64,000 nucleotides of DNA. Origin: Streptomyces wedmorensis (GTDB lineage: Bacteria; Actinomycetota; Actinomycetes; Streptomycetales; Streptomycetaceae). The notes below the pieces were generated by a model. It made no database searches. It saw only the letters and a program-made list of their open reading frames with translations, and was not told the DNA's origin. The translations under genes were made by a program, and so were the position numbers. Positions 46,146 through 55,074 of this stretch are shown piece after piece. How positions within the stretch are numbered: the stretch's first letter is position 1; the number at the start of each line of letters is the position of its first letter. The stretch spans positions 1-64,000 of the forward strand of contig NZ_JNWK01000042.1 of NCBI RefSeq assembly GCF_000716445.1. Reading direction: 5' to 3'.

Positions 46146-46823
46146 ATGAAGAGCGATCTTTTCGCCGGCGAACACCTCGCCGAGACGGCCGGCTTTCCGG
46201 GGATGACCCTCCAGAACGCCAAGTCGGTCAAGTACACCGTCAACGGCGAGATGCACGCCCGCCAGGGCTCGATGATCGCCTACCGCGGCGACCTCCAGTT
46301 CGAGCGCAAGGGCCAGGGCATCGGCGGCCTCCTCAAGCGGGCCGTCACCGGCGAGGGCCTCGCGCTGATGGCCGTACGCGGTCAGGGCGAGGCCTGGTTC
46401 GCCCACGAGGCGCAGAACTGCTTCATCGTCGAGATCGAACAGGGCGAGGCCTTCACCGTCAACGGCCGCAACGTGCTCTGCTTCGACGCGACCCTCCACT
46501 ACGACATCAAGACCGTGAAGGGCGCCGGCATGACCGGCGGCGGCCTCTTCAACTCCGTCTTCTCCGGCTACGGCAAGATCGCCCTGATCTGCGAGGGCAG
46601 CCCGATCGTCATTCCCGTCACCCCGCAGGCACCCGTCTACGTCGACACCGACGCGGTCGTCGGCTGGAGCGAGCAGCTCCACACCTCCCTCCACCGCTCC
46701 CAGTCCCTCGGCTCGATGCTCCGCGGCGGCTCGGGCGAGGCGGTCCAGCTCAAGCTGGAGGGCCAGGGCTTCGTCGTCGTCCGGCCGAGCGAGCTGACCC
46801 CGCAGAAGAACTCGTCGAGTTGA
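46146..46823 (+). CDS. AIM24 family protein
   Basis: A 225-residue protein of the AIM24/TIGR00266 beta-structure family. The conserved core includes MHARQGSMIAYRGDLQFE and GLFNSVFSGYGKIALICEG. The function is unknown in bacteria. ATG at 46146 is chosen because CAGGA precedes it by eight bases. Its stop overlaps the TTG start of the ABC ATPase gene (TTGA), so the three genes 46146-48390 form one coupled unit. Confidence 0.85.
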   Translation: MKSDLFAGEHLAETAGFPGMTLQNAKSVKYTVNGEMHARQGSMIAYRGDLQFERKGQGIGGLLKRAVTGEGLALMAVRGQGEAWFAHEAQNCFIVEIEQGEAFTVNGRNVLCFDATLHYDIKTVKGAGMTGGGLFNSVFSGYGKIALICEGSPIVIPVTPQAPVYVDTDAVVGWSEQLHTSLHRSQSLGSMLRGGSGEAVQLKLEGQGFVVVRPSELTPQKNSSS

Positions 46824-47743
46824 GGCTGGAGCGCGTCGGGCGGCGCCACGGCCTTCGCGGGCCGTGGGTGCTGCGAGAGGTTTCGCTCGACCTGCCCGCC
46901 GCCGGGCTCGTCCGGGTCACCGGCGCCAACGGAACCGGCAAGTCCACCCTGCTCCGGCTCCTCGCCGGGATCGACGCGCCCACCGAAGGCCGCGTCACCG
47001 GCCGTCCGGCCCGCACCGCCTACGTCCCCGAGCGCTTCCCGGCGGCCCTGCCGTTCACGGCCGCCGACTACCTCGTCCACCTGGGCCGCATCCAGGGCCT
47101 CGGCCGCGCGGCCGCCCGCACCCGCGCGGGGGACTGGCTGGAGCGCTTCGGCGCCGCGGGCCACGCCCGTACACCCCTCGCCGAACTGTCCAAGGGCACC
47201 AGCCAGAAGGTCGCCGTCGCCCAGGCACTCCTCGCCGACCCCGCCCTCCTCGTCCTCGACGAGGCCTGGACCGGGCTCGACACCGGCGCCCGCGCCGAGC
47301 TGGACACCGCCGTCCGCGAACGCCTCACGGCGGGCGCGGCCGTCGTCTACGTCGACCACGACCCGCGGCGGCTCGCGGGGGAGGCGGACGCGCTCTACGG
47401 GGTCGAAGCCGGCCGGGTACGCCCGGTCCGCGAGACGCCCGCGGCCCCCGCCCGCCCCCTCGTCCGGATCACCGCCTCCGGCAGCCGCCCGCTCCCGGCC
47501 CGACTGCCGGGCGACCCGGTCGCCGAGCCCGTGCCCGGCCACGACGGCCGCGCCGCTCGACGACCGCCAGGCGAACCGGGTACCGGCCTCGCGCCCGGCG
47601 ACGACGGGCGCGTCGCGCACACCGCCGCACCGGGCGCCCTCGTCCTGACCGTGGACGCGGCGCACTCCGACGCCCTCCTCGGCGTGTTGCTCGCGGAGGC
47701 CTGGCACATCGACCACCTCGAAAGCGAAGGCGTACGGGTATGA
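46820..47743 (+). CDS. ABC transporter ATP-binding protein
   Basis: A 307-residue protein with one ABC domain. Walker A is TGANGTGKSTLL, the signature is LSKGTSQK and Walker B is ALLVLDEAWTG. The LSKGT form of the signature and the lone domain fit CcmA/ABC-2 type exporters. About 90 residues beyond the ABC domain are Pro/Gly/Arg-rich and of unknown role. The start is TTG at 46820, overlapping the AIM24 stop; no better start exists. Its TGA overlaps the ATG of the membrane protein. Confidence 0.83.
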   Translation: MRLERVGRRHGLRGPWVLREVSLDLPAAGLVRVTGANGTGKSTLLRLLAGIDAPTEGRVTGRPARTAYVPERFPAALPFTAADYLVHLGRIQGLGRAAARTRAGDWLERFGAAGHARTPLAELSKGTSQKVAVAQALLADPALLVLDEAWTGLDTGARAELDTAVRERLTAGAAVVYVDHDPRRLAGEADALYGVEAGRVRPVRETPAAPARPLVRITASGSRPLPARLPGDPVAEPVPGHDGRAARRPPGEPGTGLAPGDDGRVAHTAAPGALVLTVDAAHSDALLGVLLAEAWHIDHLESEGVRV

Positions 47744-48390
47744 CGGCGCTCCTGCGCTACCAGTCGGGCCTGCTGCTGCGCTCACAGCGCTGGCTGGCGC
47801 CGCTCCTCCTGTACGTGGCCATCGTCGGCGTCGGCGTACGCGCGGGCGAACCCGTGCTCGGAGCCCTCGGTCTCACGGCCGCCGCGCTGCTGCCCGTCGC
47901 GGCCTGGTCCGTACGGATCTGCGTCACCCAGGAGCCGCCCGCGGCCCGGAACGTCGTGGCGGCCGCGGCGGGGCGTGGCCGTACCCATCTCGCGGCGCTG
48001 CTCACCGGGACCGCCTGGCCGGCGCTCGTCGGCACCGTCGCGGTCCTCGTCGTGACGGCGCTGAGCGACCGGCGCGGCGTCACCGCGCTCGCCGCCGTGT
48101 CCACCGGCGTCCTCGCCGCGCTCACCTGCGCCCTGACGGGCGCGGCCGTCGGCGCGCTCTCCTCGCGCCCCTTCCTGCCCGCCCCCGGCTGGTCCCTCAC
48201 CGTCCTCGTCCTCGGCTGCCTCCTGGCCCTCGTCACCACGGGCTCCCCCGCGAAGCACGCCATGACCACCCTGGTCACCGGCGCCCGGACCGCCACCGCC
48301 CACCCACCGGCCCTCGCCTGCGCCGGCGCGCTCCTCCTCGTGGCGGCCGCGGCGGCCCTGTCCAGCCGTGCCACGGCCCGCCTGGAGTGA
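47740..48390 (+). CDS. ABC transporter membrane protein
   Basis: A 216-residue protein with about six hydrophobic segments, beginning MTALLRYQSGLLLRSQRWLAPLLLYVAIVGVG as in ABC-2 type permeases. It overlaps the ATPase gene by four bases (ATGA) and is surely its partner. There is no substrate-binding protein, which suggests an exporter. The cargo is unknown. Confidence 0.8.
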   Translation: MTALLRYQSGLLLRSQRWLAPLLLYVAIVGVGVRAGEPVLGALGLTAAALLPVAAWSVRICVTQEPPAARNVVAAAAGRGRTHLAALLTGTAWPALVGTVAVLVVTALSDRRGVTALAAVSTGVLAALTCALTGAAVGALSSRPFLPAPGWSLTVLVLGCLLALVTTGSPAKHAMTTLVTGARTATAHPPALACAGALLLVAAAAALSSRATARLE

Positions 48391-48430
48391 TCCCGGAGTG
48401 CTTCCCGAGTGATTCCGGCCGCCGATCGGC

Positions 48431-49312
48431 TCATCGGCCCATGAGCTCGGAGACCTTCACGAAGCGGTAGCCGCGGGCGCGGAGTTCCGGGACGATGCGG
48501 CGGATCGCCTGCTCGGTGACGGGGGCGGCGCTGCGGGTGCAGTGCATGACGACGAGGGAGCCGGGCTCGACCTCGTCGAGCACCTGGTCGGCGACGGCGT
48601 CCGCGTCCTCGGCGAAGGCGTCGCCGCTGACCACGTCCCACTGCACGGCCGTCACCCCGGTGGGGGCGAGCGCACGCAGCGCCGCGTCGTCGTAACAGCC
48701 GCCGGGGAAGCGGAAGTACGGGACGACGTTCACGGCGCCGGCGTCGCGGAAGGCGTCGAAGGCGCGCTGCACGTCGGTCGCCATGTCGGGGCCGGCGACG
48801 GTCGGCAGGCCGTAGCACGGCGAGGCGAAGGCGTAGTGACTGTAGGAGTGGTTCGCGATCTCGAACCGGGGGTCGCCGCCGATCGACTTCGCCTGGTCGG
48901 GGTACTCCTCCGCCCAGCGGCCCGTCATGAAGACGGTGGCGTCCACCTTCAGCCGGCGCAGGGTCGCGATCAGCTGCGGGTTGTCGAAGTGCTCGCCCCG
49001 CGCGGCCCGCGGCCCCTGATCCGCGGTCATGTCCGCGTCGAAGGTGAGGGCGACGACCTTCTCGGCCCCCTTCGCACGGCGCGTGTACACGGGGGTGACC
49101 CCGCCGGGCCCCTGCGCCAGGGTCGGAGGCGCGGTGGGGACGCGTGCGGGCTTGGGCCCGGCGGCGGCCGCACTCGCCTTGGGGGACGGCTTGTGGGAGA
49201 CGGCCGGCGGTGCCGCCCCGGGGGCGGGGCGCTCGGCGGCGCCCCCGCCGCAGCCGACGAGGGCGGCGCCCAGAAGTCCGAGCGCCGCCATCTTTCGTAC
49301 AGGAATGTTCAC
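48431..49312 (-). CDS. Polysaccharide deacetylase (NodB-fold) lipoprotein
   Basis: A 293-residue extracytoplasmic enzyme. The lipobox is LVGC with lipidation at C21; a Pro/Ala linker follows to about residue 75. The NodB domain has motif 1 TFDADM (D92 and D94) and the metal-binding HSYSH (H-x3-H). The region PYFRFPGGCYDD carries the motif-3 arginine, and MHC near the C-terminus supplies the motif-5 histidine. Likely substrates are N-acetylated cell-wall glycans. Confidence 0.88.
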   Translation of the reverse strand: MNIPVRKMAALGLLGAALVGCGGGAAERPAPGAAPPAVSHKPSPKASAAAAGPKPARVPTAPPTLAQGPGGVTPVYTRRAKGAEKVVALTFDADMTADQGPRAARGEHFDNPQLIATLRRLKVDATVFMTGRWAEEYPDQAKSIGGDPRFEIANHSYSHYAFASPCYGLPTVAGPDMATDVQRAFDAFRDAGAVNVVPYFRFPGGCYDDAALRALAPTGVTAVQWDVVSGDAFAEDADAVADQVLDEVEPGSLVVMHCTRSAAPVTEQAIRRIVPELRARGYRFVKVSELMGR

Positions 49313-49404
49313 GATCGGAAGTTAACCGATCAAACTCGCTAACGCTCGCGACTCGACACCAGCAGCACCCGAGTCCACGCACTGAGCTGACGCACCATCG
49401 CCGC

Positions 49405-50286
49405 TCACGTCCGCAGTAGTCGTGCCCGGCACTCCGCCACGTCGAAGTCTCCGGGCGGGTATGTGGGGTCGAGTGCCTCCAGGTGTTCGAGGAGCAGTTT
49501 GCTGATCGCCCAGTTGCGGTACCACTTGCGGTCGGCCGGGACGACGTACCAGGGGGCTTCGTCGGTGGTGCAGCGTTCGAGGGCGAGGGAGTAGGCCTCC
49601 TGGTAGGAGGGCCAGAGGGCGCGTTCGTCGATGTCGCCGGGGTCGAACTTCCAGTGCTTCTCGGGGTTGTCGATGCGTTCGAGGAGGCGGGTGCGCTGTT
49701 CCTCGTAGGAGAGGTGGAGGAAGACCTTGACGACGGTGACGCCGTCCTCGGCGAGGGACTTCTCGAAGCCGTTGATCTGGGCGTAGCGGCGGTCCAGCCG
49801 GGGGCGGGGGACGAGGTCGCGGACGCGGGCGATGAGGACGTCCTCGTAGTGGGAGCGGTCGAAGATGCCGATCTCGCCGGGCTGGGGGAGGGCTTTCGTG
49901 ACGCGCCAGAGGAAGGGATGGTTCCGTTCCTCGGCGGTGGGTGCCTTGAAGGCGTGGATGCGGCAGCCGGAGGGGTTGAAGAGACCGATGACGTGTTTGA
50001 CGGTGCCGCCCTTGCCGCTCGTGTCCATGCCCTGGAGGACGAGGAGGAGGCGCCGTCGGTCGCCGGCGGTGCTCGCCGCGTAGAGGCGTTCATGGAGGGA
50101 GGCGAGGCGGGGGGCGAGGGCCGCGGTGGCGGCGACGCCGGCGGCCTTGTCGGCGGGGCCGGCCGGCGTCGCCCGGGCGTCGTACGCGGAAAGGTCGACC
50201 CGCTCGCCCTCCGGGACGCGCAGGACGTCACGCAGCGCGGGTGCCGAAGCCTGTCGCCGCTTCCCCCCGCCGTCCTTCTTCGCCAT
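49405..50286 (-). CDS. ppk2: Polyphosphate kinase 2 (PPK2) family protein
   Basis: A 293-residue PPK2-fold enzyme that moves phosphate between polyphosphate and nucleotides. The Walker A motif is LQGMDTSGKGGTVKHV, Walker B is IFDRSHYEDVLIARV, and the lid arginines are in HLSYEEQRTRLLERI. A single domain of this size fits class I or III PPK2, favouring NDP or NMP phosphorylation from polyphosphate. The start is ATG at 50286. The open frame continues upstream into the PhoX gene, but that is a reading-frame shadow. Confidence 0.9.
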   Translation of the reverse strand: MAKKDGGGKRRQASAPALRDVLRVPEGERVDLSAYDARATPAGPADKAAGVAATAALAPRLASLHERLYAASTAGDRRRLLLVLQGMDTSGKGGTVKHVIGLFNPSGCRIHAFKAPTAEERNHPFLWRVTKALPQPGEIGIFDRSHYEDVLIARVRDLVPRPRLDRRYAQINGFEKSLAEDGVTVVKVFLHLSYEEQRTRLLERIDNPEKHWKFDPGDIDERALWPSYQEAYSLALERCTTDEAPWYVVPADRKWYRNWAISKLLLEHLEALDPTYPPGDFDVAECRARLLRT

Positions 50287-50372
50287 CCGCCGTTCCTTCC
50301 GCCGCGACCGCTCGTACTCCCCCGATCCTGCGACGGAAAGCGGACGCCCGCACGTCCGCTCCCGGGGTCGGG

Positions 50373-51734
50373 TCAGTGCCAGGGGCCGGTCACGGCGAAG
50401 GTGGTGCCGGGGGTGTAGCAGTTGACGTACATCGTGGAGCGGTCCGGGGAGAAGGTGACGCCGGCGAACTCGCCCCATTCCGGGGCGTCGGGGGTGCCGA
50501 TGTTGTGGGCGCCGCGGGCGACGGGGTAGACCTCGCCCCTTCTGCTGACTCCGAAGACGTGCTGCGCTCCGTCGCCGTCCTCGCAGACCATGAGGCCGCC
50601 GGTGGGGGCGAGGCAGATGTTGTCGGGGGACTCGCCGGGGAGCCGGACGTCGGTGTCGGGGCCGAAGACGACGACGAGGGTGAGGCGGCGGCGGTCGGGC
50701 TCGTACTTCCAGACCTGGCCGAAGTGGGTGGCGGCGGAGCCGTTCTCCCGGCGGGCGAAGGAGGAGACGAAGTAGACGGCGCGGCCGCCCCAGTAGCAGC
50801 CCTCCAACTTCTGGGCGTGGGTGATGCCCTTCGGGCCGAAGTCCTGGAGGCGGATGGGCGTCTCGGTGGCGAGGGGGTCCGGTACGGGGACCCATTCGAC
50901 GCCGTCGAAGCGGGCGCCGGTCTCCTGGACGGCGGAGAGGTCGGGGACGCCGGGGACGCGCATGGCCTCCAGGGCGCCGCCTGCGCGCAGCGAGCCGGTG
51001 CCGCCGAGCGGCTTGTGGGGGAGGAAGCGGTAGAAGAGGCCGAAGGGGCGGTCGAAGGCGTCCTCCGTCTCGTACACGATGCCGTTCCCCGGGTCGACGG
51101 CGATCGCCTCGTGCTGGAAGCGGCCCATGGCGGTGAGGGGGACGGCTCCGGTGCGGTGGGGGTCGGCGCCGTCGACCTCGAAGATGAAGCCGTGGTCCTT
51201 GGTGTAGCCGTTGGTCCCGGCCCGGTCCTCGGTCTCCTCGCAGGTCAGCCAGGTGTTCCAAGGGGTGTGCCCGCCGGCGCAGTTGACCGCGGTTCCGGCG
51301 ATGGCGACGCGTTCGCCGAGGACGTTGTTCCGGCCGTCGAGCTCCAGGGCCGTACAGCCGCCCTTGGCGGCGGGGTCGTACGTGAGGCCGGGTACGGTCG
51401 GGACGCCGATCTTCCCGGTGACCCGGTTCTCGTGGTTGCGGACGAGGTGCACGCGGCCCCGGCGGCCGGGGAAGGCGCCCATGCCGTCGTGGTTGCTGGG
51501 GACCGGGCCTTCGCCGGAGCGGAGCGGGTCGCCCTGCCGGGAGAGGACCTTGTAGCGGAAGCCGGCCGGCAGGTCGAGGAGGCCGGCGGGGTCGGGGACG
51601 AGGGGGCCGTAGCCGCCCCGCCGTCCGGCGGCGGCCGCGCTGCCGGCGAAGAGTTCGGAGAGGGCGCCGGTGAAGGCGATGCCGGCGACGGACGCGCCGG
51701 TGCGGGAAAGGATCTGACGTCGTGTTGCGGACAT
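50373..51734 (-). CDS. PhoX-type (DUF839) secreted phosphatase-like protein
   Basis: A 453-residue exported protein. A twin-arginine signal (SATRRQILSRTGASVAGIAFTGAL) is followed by a PhoX/DUF839 propeller. Conserved segments are LVRNHEN near residue 95, TWLTCEET and FQHEAIAVDP, and SPDNICLAPTGGLMVCEDG, which supply acidic metal ligands. PhoX enzymes are Ca/Fe-dependent alkaline phosphatases; many streptomycete DUF839 proteins have only been predicted. ATG at 51734 gives a compact Tat signal. Confidence 0.87.
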   Translation of the reverse strand: MSATRRQILSRTGASVAGIAFTGALSELFAGSAAAAGRRGGYGPLVPDPAGLLDLPAGFRYKVLSRQGDPLRSGEGPVPSNHDGMGAFPGRRGRVHLVRNHENRVTGKIGVPTVPGLTYDPAAKGGCTALELDGRNNVLGERVAIAGTAVNCAGGHTPWNTWLTCEETEDRAGTNGYTKDHGFIFEVDGADPHRTGAVPLTAMGRFQHEAIAVDPGNGIVYETEDAFDRPFGLFYRFLPHKPLGGTGSLRAGGALEAMRVPGVPDLSAVQETGARFDGVEWVPVPDPLATETPIRLQDFGPKGITHAQKLEGCYWGGRAVYFVSSFARRENGSAATHFGQVWKYEPDRRRLTLVVVFGPDTDVRLPGESPDNICLAPTGGLMVCEDGDGAQHVFGVSRRGEVYPVARGAHNIGTPDAPEWGEFAGVTFSPDRSTMYVNCYTPGTTFAVTGPWH

Positions 51735-52022
51735 GAGGCAACAACCCACTTCCTGTTGGCGGACAGACAGGTGGTGTGTGACGTGTGACCCGCATGTGTG
51801 TATCACGCACTGTCGTGACGCGTGAACCATGCGGGCCACAACTGCCTCGTGTGGCGTGCGCTCTGACCAGGGGTCAGGCGGGCCGGAGAGCGGCCGATCC
51901 CCGTGGCCGGCCGGGTCGGGCCGGGCGGGGCGTCGGTGTCAGGCCGTGGCCGGCCGGGTCGGGCCGGGCGGGGCGTCGGTGTCAGGCCGTGGCCGGCCGA
52001 GTCGGGCGGGTGGGGCCCGTGG
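51735..52022. other. Intergenic region with 43-bp repeats
   Basis: No gene is supported in these 288 bases between the PhoX and OsmC genes. The first 100 bases presumably hold the PhoX promoter. The remainder is dominated by a 43-base tandem repeat. Confidence 0.6.
51903..52019. repeat. 43-bp tandem repeat
   Basis: Two identical 43-base units (51903-51945 and 51946-51988), beginning GTGGCCGGCCGGGTCGGGCC, are followed by a diverged third copy that runs up to the osmC stop. The period is not a multiple of three and there is no coding frame, so it is a noncoding repeat. Confidence 0.88.
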
Positions 52023-52448
52023 TCAGGCGAGCTTGGCGTCGAGGGTGATCGTCGTGCCGGTGAGCGCCTGGCTGACCGGGCAGTTCTCCTTGGCGTCCGC
52101 GGCGAGCCGCTGGAATTCGTCCTCGGAGAGGCCGAGGACCTGGCCGACCACGGTCAGGTGAATGCCCGTGATGCCCTGGCCCGGCTGGAAGGTGACGTCC
52201 GCCTTGGTCTCCAGGCGTTCCGGCGCGTGGCCGGCCTTGGCGAGGCCGTTGGAGAAGGCCATGGAGAAGCAGGAGGAGTGGGCGGCGGCGATGAGCTCCT
52301 CGGGGCTCGTCCTGCCGTTCGGCTCCTCGGTGCGGGCGGGCCAGGAGACGTCGTACGAGCCGAGACCGGAGGAGTCGAGGGTGACGACGCCGGAACCCTT
52401 GAGGAGGTCGCCCTGCCAGACGGTGTGGGCGTGACGCACGGTGGCCAT
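52023..52448 (-). CDS. OsmC-family peroxiredoxin
   Basis: A 141-residue OsmC/Ohr protein that reduces organic hydroperoxides. The peroxidatic cysteine is in AAAHSSCFSMAFS, and the second cysteine is in KENCPVSQAL. The pattern HSSCFSMAFSNGLAKAG and the short length favour OsmC over Ohr. ATG at 52448 is used; it is near the ZapE gene on the same strand. Confidence 0.93.
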   Translation of the reverse strand: MATVRHAHTVWQGDLLKGSGVVTLDSSGLGSYDVSWPARTEEPNGRTSPEELIAAAHSSCFSMAFSNGLAKAGHAPERLETKADVTFQPGQGITGIHLTVVGQVLGLSEDEFQRLAADAKENCPVSQALTGTTITLDAKLA

Positions 52449-52482
52449 GGTGGATCCCTTTCGATCGGGTACGGCCACCAAG

Positions 52483-53568
52483 CTACTGCGCGACGAGCCC
52501 CTTCGCGTCGCGGGCGAGCGCGGTGAGCCGGGAGATCGCCCGGAAGTACTTCTTGCGGTAGCCGCCGTTCAGCATCTCGTCGCTGAAGAGCCTGTCGAAG
52601 GGGAGTCCGGAGGCGAGCACGGGTATCTCGCGGTCGTACAGCCGGTCGGCGAGGACGACGAGGCGCAGCGCGGTCGACTGGTCGGGGACCGGCTGGACGT
52701 CGGTGAGGCAGACGGCGGTGAGGTCGTCGGTGAGCGCGCCGTACCTGCTCGGGTGAACCCTGGCCAGGTGTTCGAGCAGGTGCGGGAAGTCGTCGAGGGA
52801 GGCGCCGGGCGTCGCGTACGCGGTCTCCGTGACGACCTGGTCGGCGTACGGTGCCGGGGCTTCGGGCAGGCCGCGGTGGCGGTAGTCCTCGCCGTCGATC
52901 CGCAGCGGCATGAAGTGGGCGGAGAGGCCCTGGATCTCGCGGAGGAAGTCGGCGGCGGCGAAGCGGCCCTCGCCGAGCTTGCCGGGGAGCGTGTTGGAGG
53001 TGGCGGCGAGCGCCACGCCCGCCTCGACGAGCTTGGCGAGGAGGCTGGAGACGAGGACGGTGTCGCCCGGGTCGTCGAGCTCGAACTCGTCGATGCAGAG
53101 GAGGCGGTGCCCGCTGAGGGTCTTCACCGTCTGCTGGAAGCCGAGGGCGCCGACGAGGTTGGTCAGCTCGACGAAGGTGCCGAAAGCTTTCAGCGAGGGC
53201 TCGGCGGGGGTCGCGTGCCAGAGGGAGGCGAGCAGGTGGGTCTTGCCGACGCCGTAGCCGCCGTCCAGGTAGACCCCGCGCGGGCCGGTCGGCGCGGCCG
53301 GCTTCTTGGCGAACCAGCGGCGCTTGCCCGCGCCGGAGGCGTGCGCGCCGCCCAGTCCCTCGGCGAAGGTGCTCAGCGTCTTGACGGCGTCCGTCTGGCT
53401 GGGCTGGTTCGGGTCCGGGAGGTACGTGTCGAAGCGGACGGAGTCGAACCGCGGCGGCGGCACCATCTCCGCGACGAGACGGTCGGCGGGGACGTGGGGC
53501 TCTCGGGAGCAGAGCGAGAGCGGGGCCGCCTGGGAGGAAGCGGCTTCGGTGAGGGCGCGGGTCGACAC
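52483..53568 (-). CDS. zapE: ZapE/AFG1-family ATPase
   Basis: A 361-residue AAA-type ATPase. Walker A is GGYGVGKTHLL, and Walker B is LLCIDEFELDD. The following ATSNTLPGKLGEGRF and FFM-like FMPLRIDGEDYR segments match ZapE of proteobacteria, where it acts at the divisome, and AFG1 of mitochondria. Its actual role in Streptomyces is not shown. The GTG start at 53568 is 36 bases from the divergent reductase gene, so the promoters overlap. Confidence 0.9.
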   Translation of the reverse strand: MSTRALTEAASSQAAPLSLCSREPHVPADRLVAEMVPPPRFDSVRFDTYLPDPNQPSQTDAVKTLSTFAEGLGGAHASGAGKRRWFAKKPAAPTGPRGVYLDGGYGVGKTHLLASLWHATPAEPSLKAFGTFVELTNLVGALGFQQTVKTLSGHRLLCIDEFELDDPGDTVLVSSLLAKLVEAGVALAATSNTLPGKLGEGRFAAADFLREIQGLSAHFMPLRIDGEDYRHRGLPEAPAPYADQVVTETAYATPGASLDDFPHLLEHLARVHPSRYGALTDDLTAVCLTDVQPVPDQSTALRLVVLADRLYDREIPVLASGLPFDRLFSDEMLNGGYRKKYFRAISRLTALARDAKGLVAQ

Positions 53569-53604
53569 AGTTCCCCACTGTAATCGTCATGTCAGACTGC
53601 GAGG

Positions 53605-54393
53605 ATGCGACGACTGCTCCCTGTGACGGACATGACAGCCCCCGAGACCGCCGCCGGTCCCGCCGCCGAGGGCGGTCGCGAGTGGTCGTTCGACGAGCTC
53701 GCCGACGCCTACGCGTACCCGGAGGGTGACGGTGTGTGGCTGCGGGCCAACATGGTCTCCTCGCTCGACGGCGCGGGCCAGCACGACGGGCGCTCCCAGC
53801 CGCTCTCCTCGGACACCGACATGCGGATCTTCGGCACCCTGCGGGGCCTCGCCGACGTGATCGTCGTGGGGGCGGAAACGGTACGCCTGGAGGGCTACCG
53901 TCCGGCCAGGGCGCGGGAGGTCTTCGCCGCCCGCCGGGCTGCCGCGGGGCAGGGCGAGGCCCCCGTGATCGCCGTCGTCAGCGCCTCCCTCGACCTCGAC
54001 TTCTCGCTGCCGCTCTTCACCTCGCCGCTGGTGCCGACGCTGATCCTGACCGGGGCCGCGGCCCCCGCCGACCGGGTCGCCGCGGCCCGGGAGGCGGGCG
54101 CCGAGGTGCTGGTCGCGGGCGACGGGGCGGGGGTCGAGCCGGCCCGTGCGGTGGCGGTGCTCGCGGCGCGCGGCCTGCGGCGGCAGCTGACCGAGGGCGG
54201 GCCCCGGCTGCTCGGGCAGTTCGTGGCGGCGGGGGTCCTCGACGAGCTGTGCCTGACGGTCTCGCCGACCATGACGGCGGGTGGCGCCCAGCGGATCGCC
54301 GGCGGCCCCTCGGTGGCCGTCCCGACACGCTTCCAGGTGGCTTCCGTGCTGGAGCAGGACGGCTTCCTCTTCACCCGCTACCGTCGGATCTGA
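53605..54393 (+). CDS. Pyrimidine reductase family protein (RibD C-terminal-like)
   Basis: A 262-residue protein with the dihydrofolate-reductase-like fold of RibD. The opening ANMVSSLDGAGQHDGRSQPLSS and the late LTEGGPRLLGQFVAAGVLDELCLTVSP are typical. RibD-type reductases reduce the ribosyl group of a pyrimidine intermediate with NADPH; the deaminase domain is absent. The isolated location, away from rib genes, makes the exact substrate uncertain. Confidence 0.87.
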   Translation: MRRLLPVTDMTAPETAAGPAAEGGREWSFDELADAYAYPEGDGVWLRANMVSSLDGAGQHDGRSQPLSSDTDMRIFGTLRGLADVIVVGAETVRLEGYRPARAREVFAARRAAAGQGEAPVIAVVSASLDLDFSLPLFTSPLVPTLILTGAAAPADRVAAAREAGAEVLVAGDGAGVEPARAVAVLAARGLRRQLTEGGPRLLGQFVAAGVLDELCLTVSPTMTAGGAQRIAGGPSVAVPTRFQVASVLEQDGFLFTRYRRI

Positions 54394-54499
54394 CAATCGT
54401 CGGAATTTGTCGTTCCGCTTTCTGTCCGCTGGGCACACTTACTGTCGCAGACCCCGTGCGGGCACGGGGAAGGATGGTTTCCGCAGAAGGGCTCCTGAG

Positions 54500-54970
54500 G
54501 TGTTCACAAGCGTTCTGATGATCGAGAAGCCCCTGACGTCCGTCGACGTGGAATTCGTCACCACCCTGCACGGCGACGAGGGCGTGTCCTTCATCGTCCT
54601 CATGCAGCCGCGTGGTGACCAGGCCGATGTACTGCTGCGTGCCATCGACGACGTGGCCATGGGCGAACTGAAGGAAGCGACCCGAGAGGGCGAGGAACCG
54701 GAGGGCAAGGCGGCAAGGGGCCCCGCCGAGCAGGCGTTGGAGGTGTCGCTCCAGGCCCTGAGGAACGCGGGCTGTGAAGCGGTCGGCCAGGTCGTCGAGG
54801 ACCACCCGCTCACCAAGATGAAGGCAGTGGTCGAGGAGGCGGCGGCGGACGAGGTGATCGTGCTCACCGCCCCGCACTACGTGGAGGAGTTCTTCCACCG
54901 GGACTGGGCCTCCCGGGCCCGCCACAAGGTCGGCGTACCGGTCCTCAAGCTCTTCGCCCACAGCGACTGA
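54500..54970 (+). CDS. Small conserved protein, possible universal-stress-like fold
   Basis: A 156-residue protein starting at GTG (54500); ATG at 54518 is an alternative. It alternates strands and helices (SFIVLMQPRGDQADVLLRAIDDV, VSLQALRNAGCEAVGQVVEDHPLTKMKAVVEEAAADEVIVLTAP) and ends VGVPVLKLFAHSD, a layout like the universal stress protein fold but with no clear ATP motif. It lies upstream of murC on the same strand with a 100-base gap. I do not recognise a specific function. Confidence 0.72.
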   Translation: MFTSVLMIEKPLTSVDVEFVTTLHGDEGVSFIVLMQPRGDQADVLLRAIDDVAMGELKEATREGEEPEGKAARGPAEQALEVSLQALRNAGCEAVGQVVEDHPLTKMKAVVEEAAADEVIVLTAPHYVEEFFHRDWASRARHKVGVPVLKLFAHSD

Positions 54971-55074
54971 CCGACCCCCGGCCGCCGGGCGGGCGCGCGG
55001 CGAGCCATTAGGGTGGGACCTGCCTGTCGCGCGCGCAACAGGTGGACACGAGACGCACCCGGGGAGAGATCCGC

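Noticed and set aside
49405..51810. A single 801-residue PPK2 fusion protein
   Set aside because: The upstream two thirds of the frame is the shadow of the PhoX gene; the PPK2 fold starts at the ATG at 50286 and is complete.
51903..52019. CRISPR array
   Set aside because: The repeats are directly adjacent without unique spacers and no cas genes are present.
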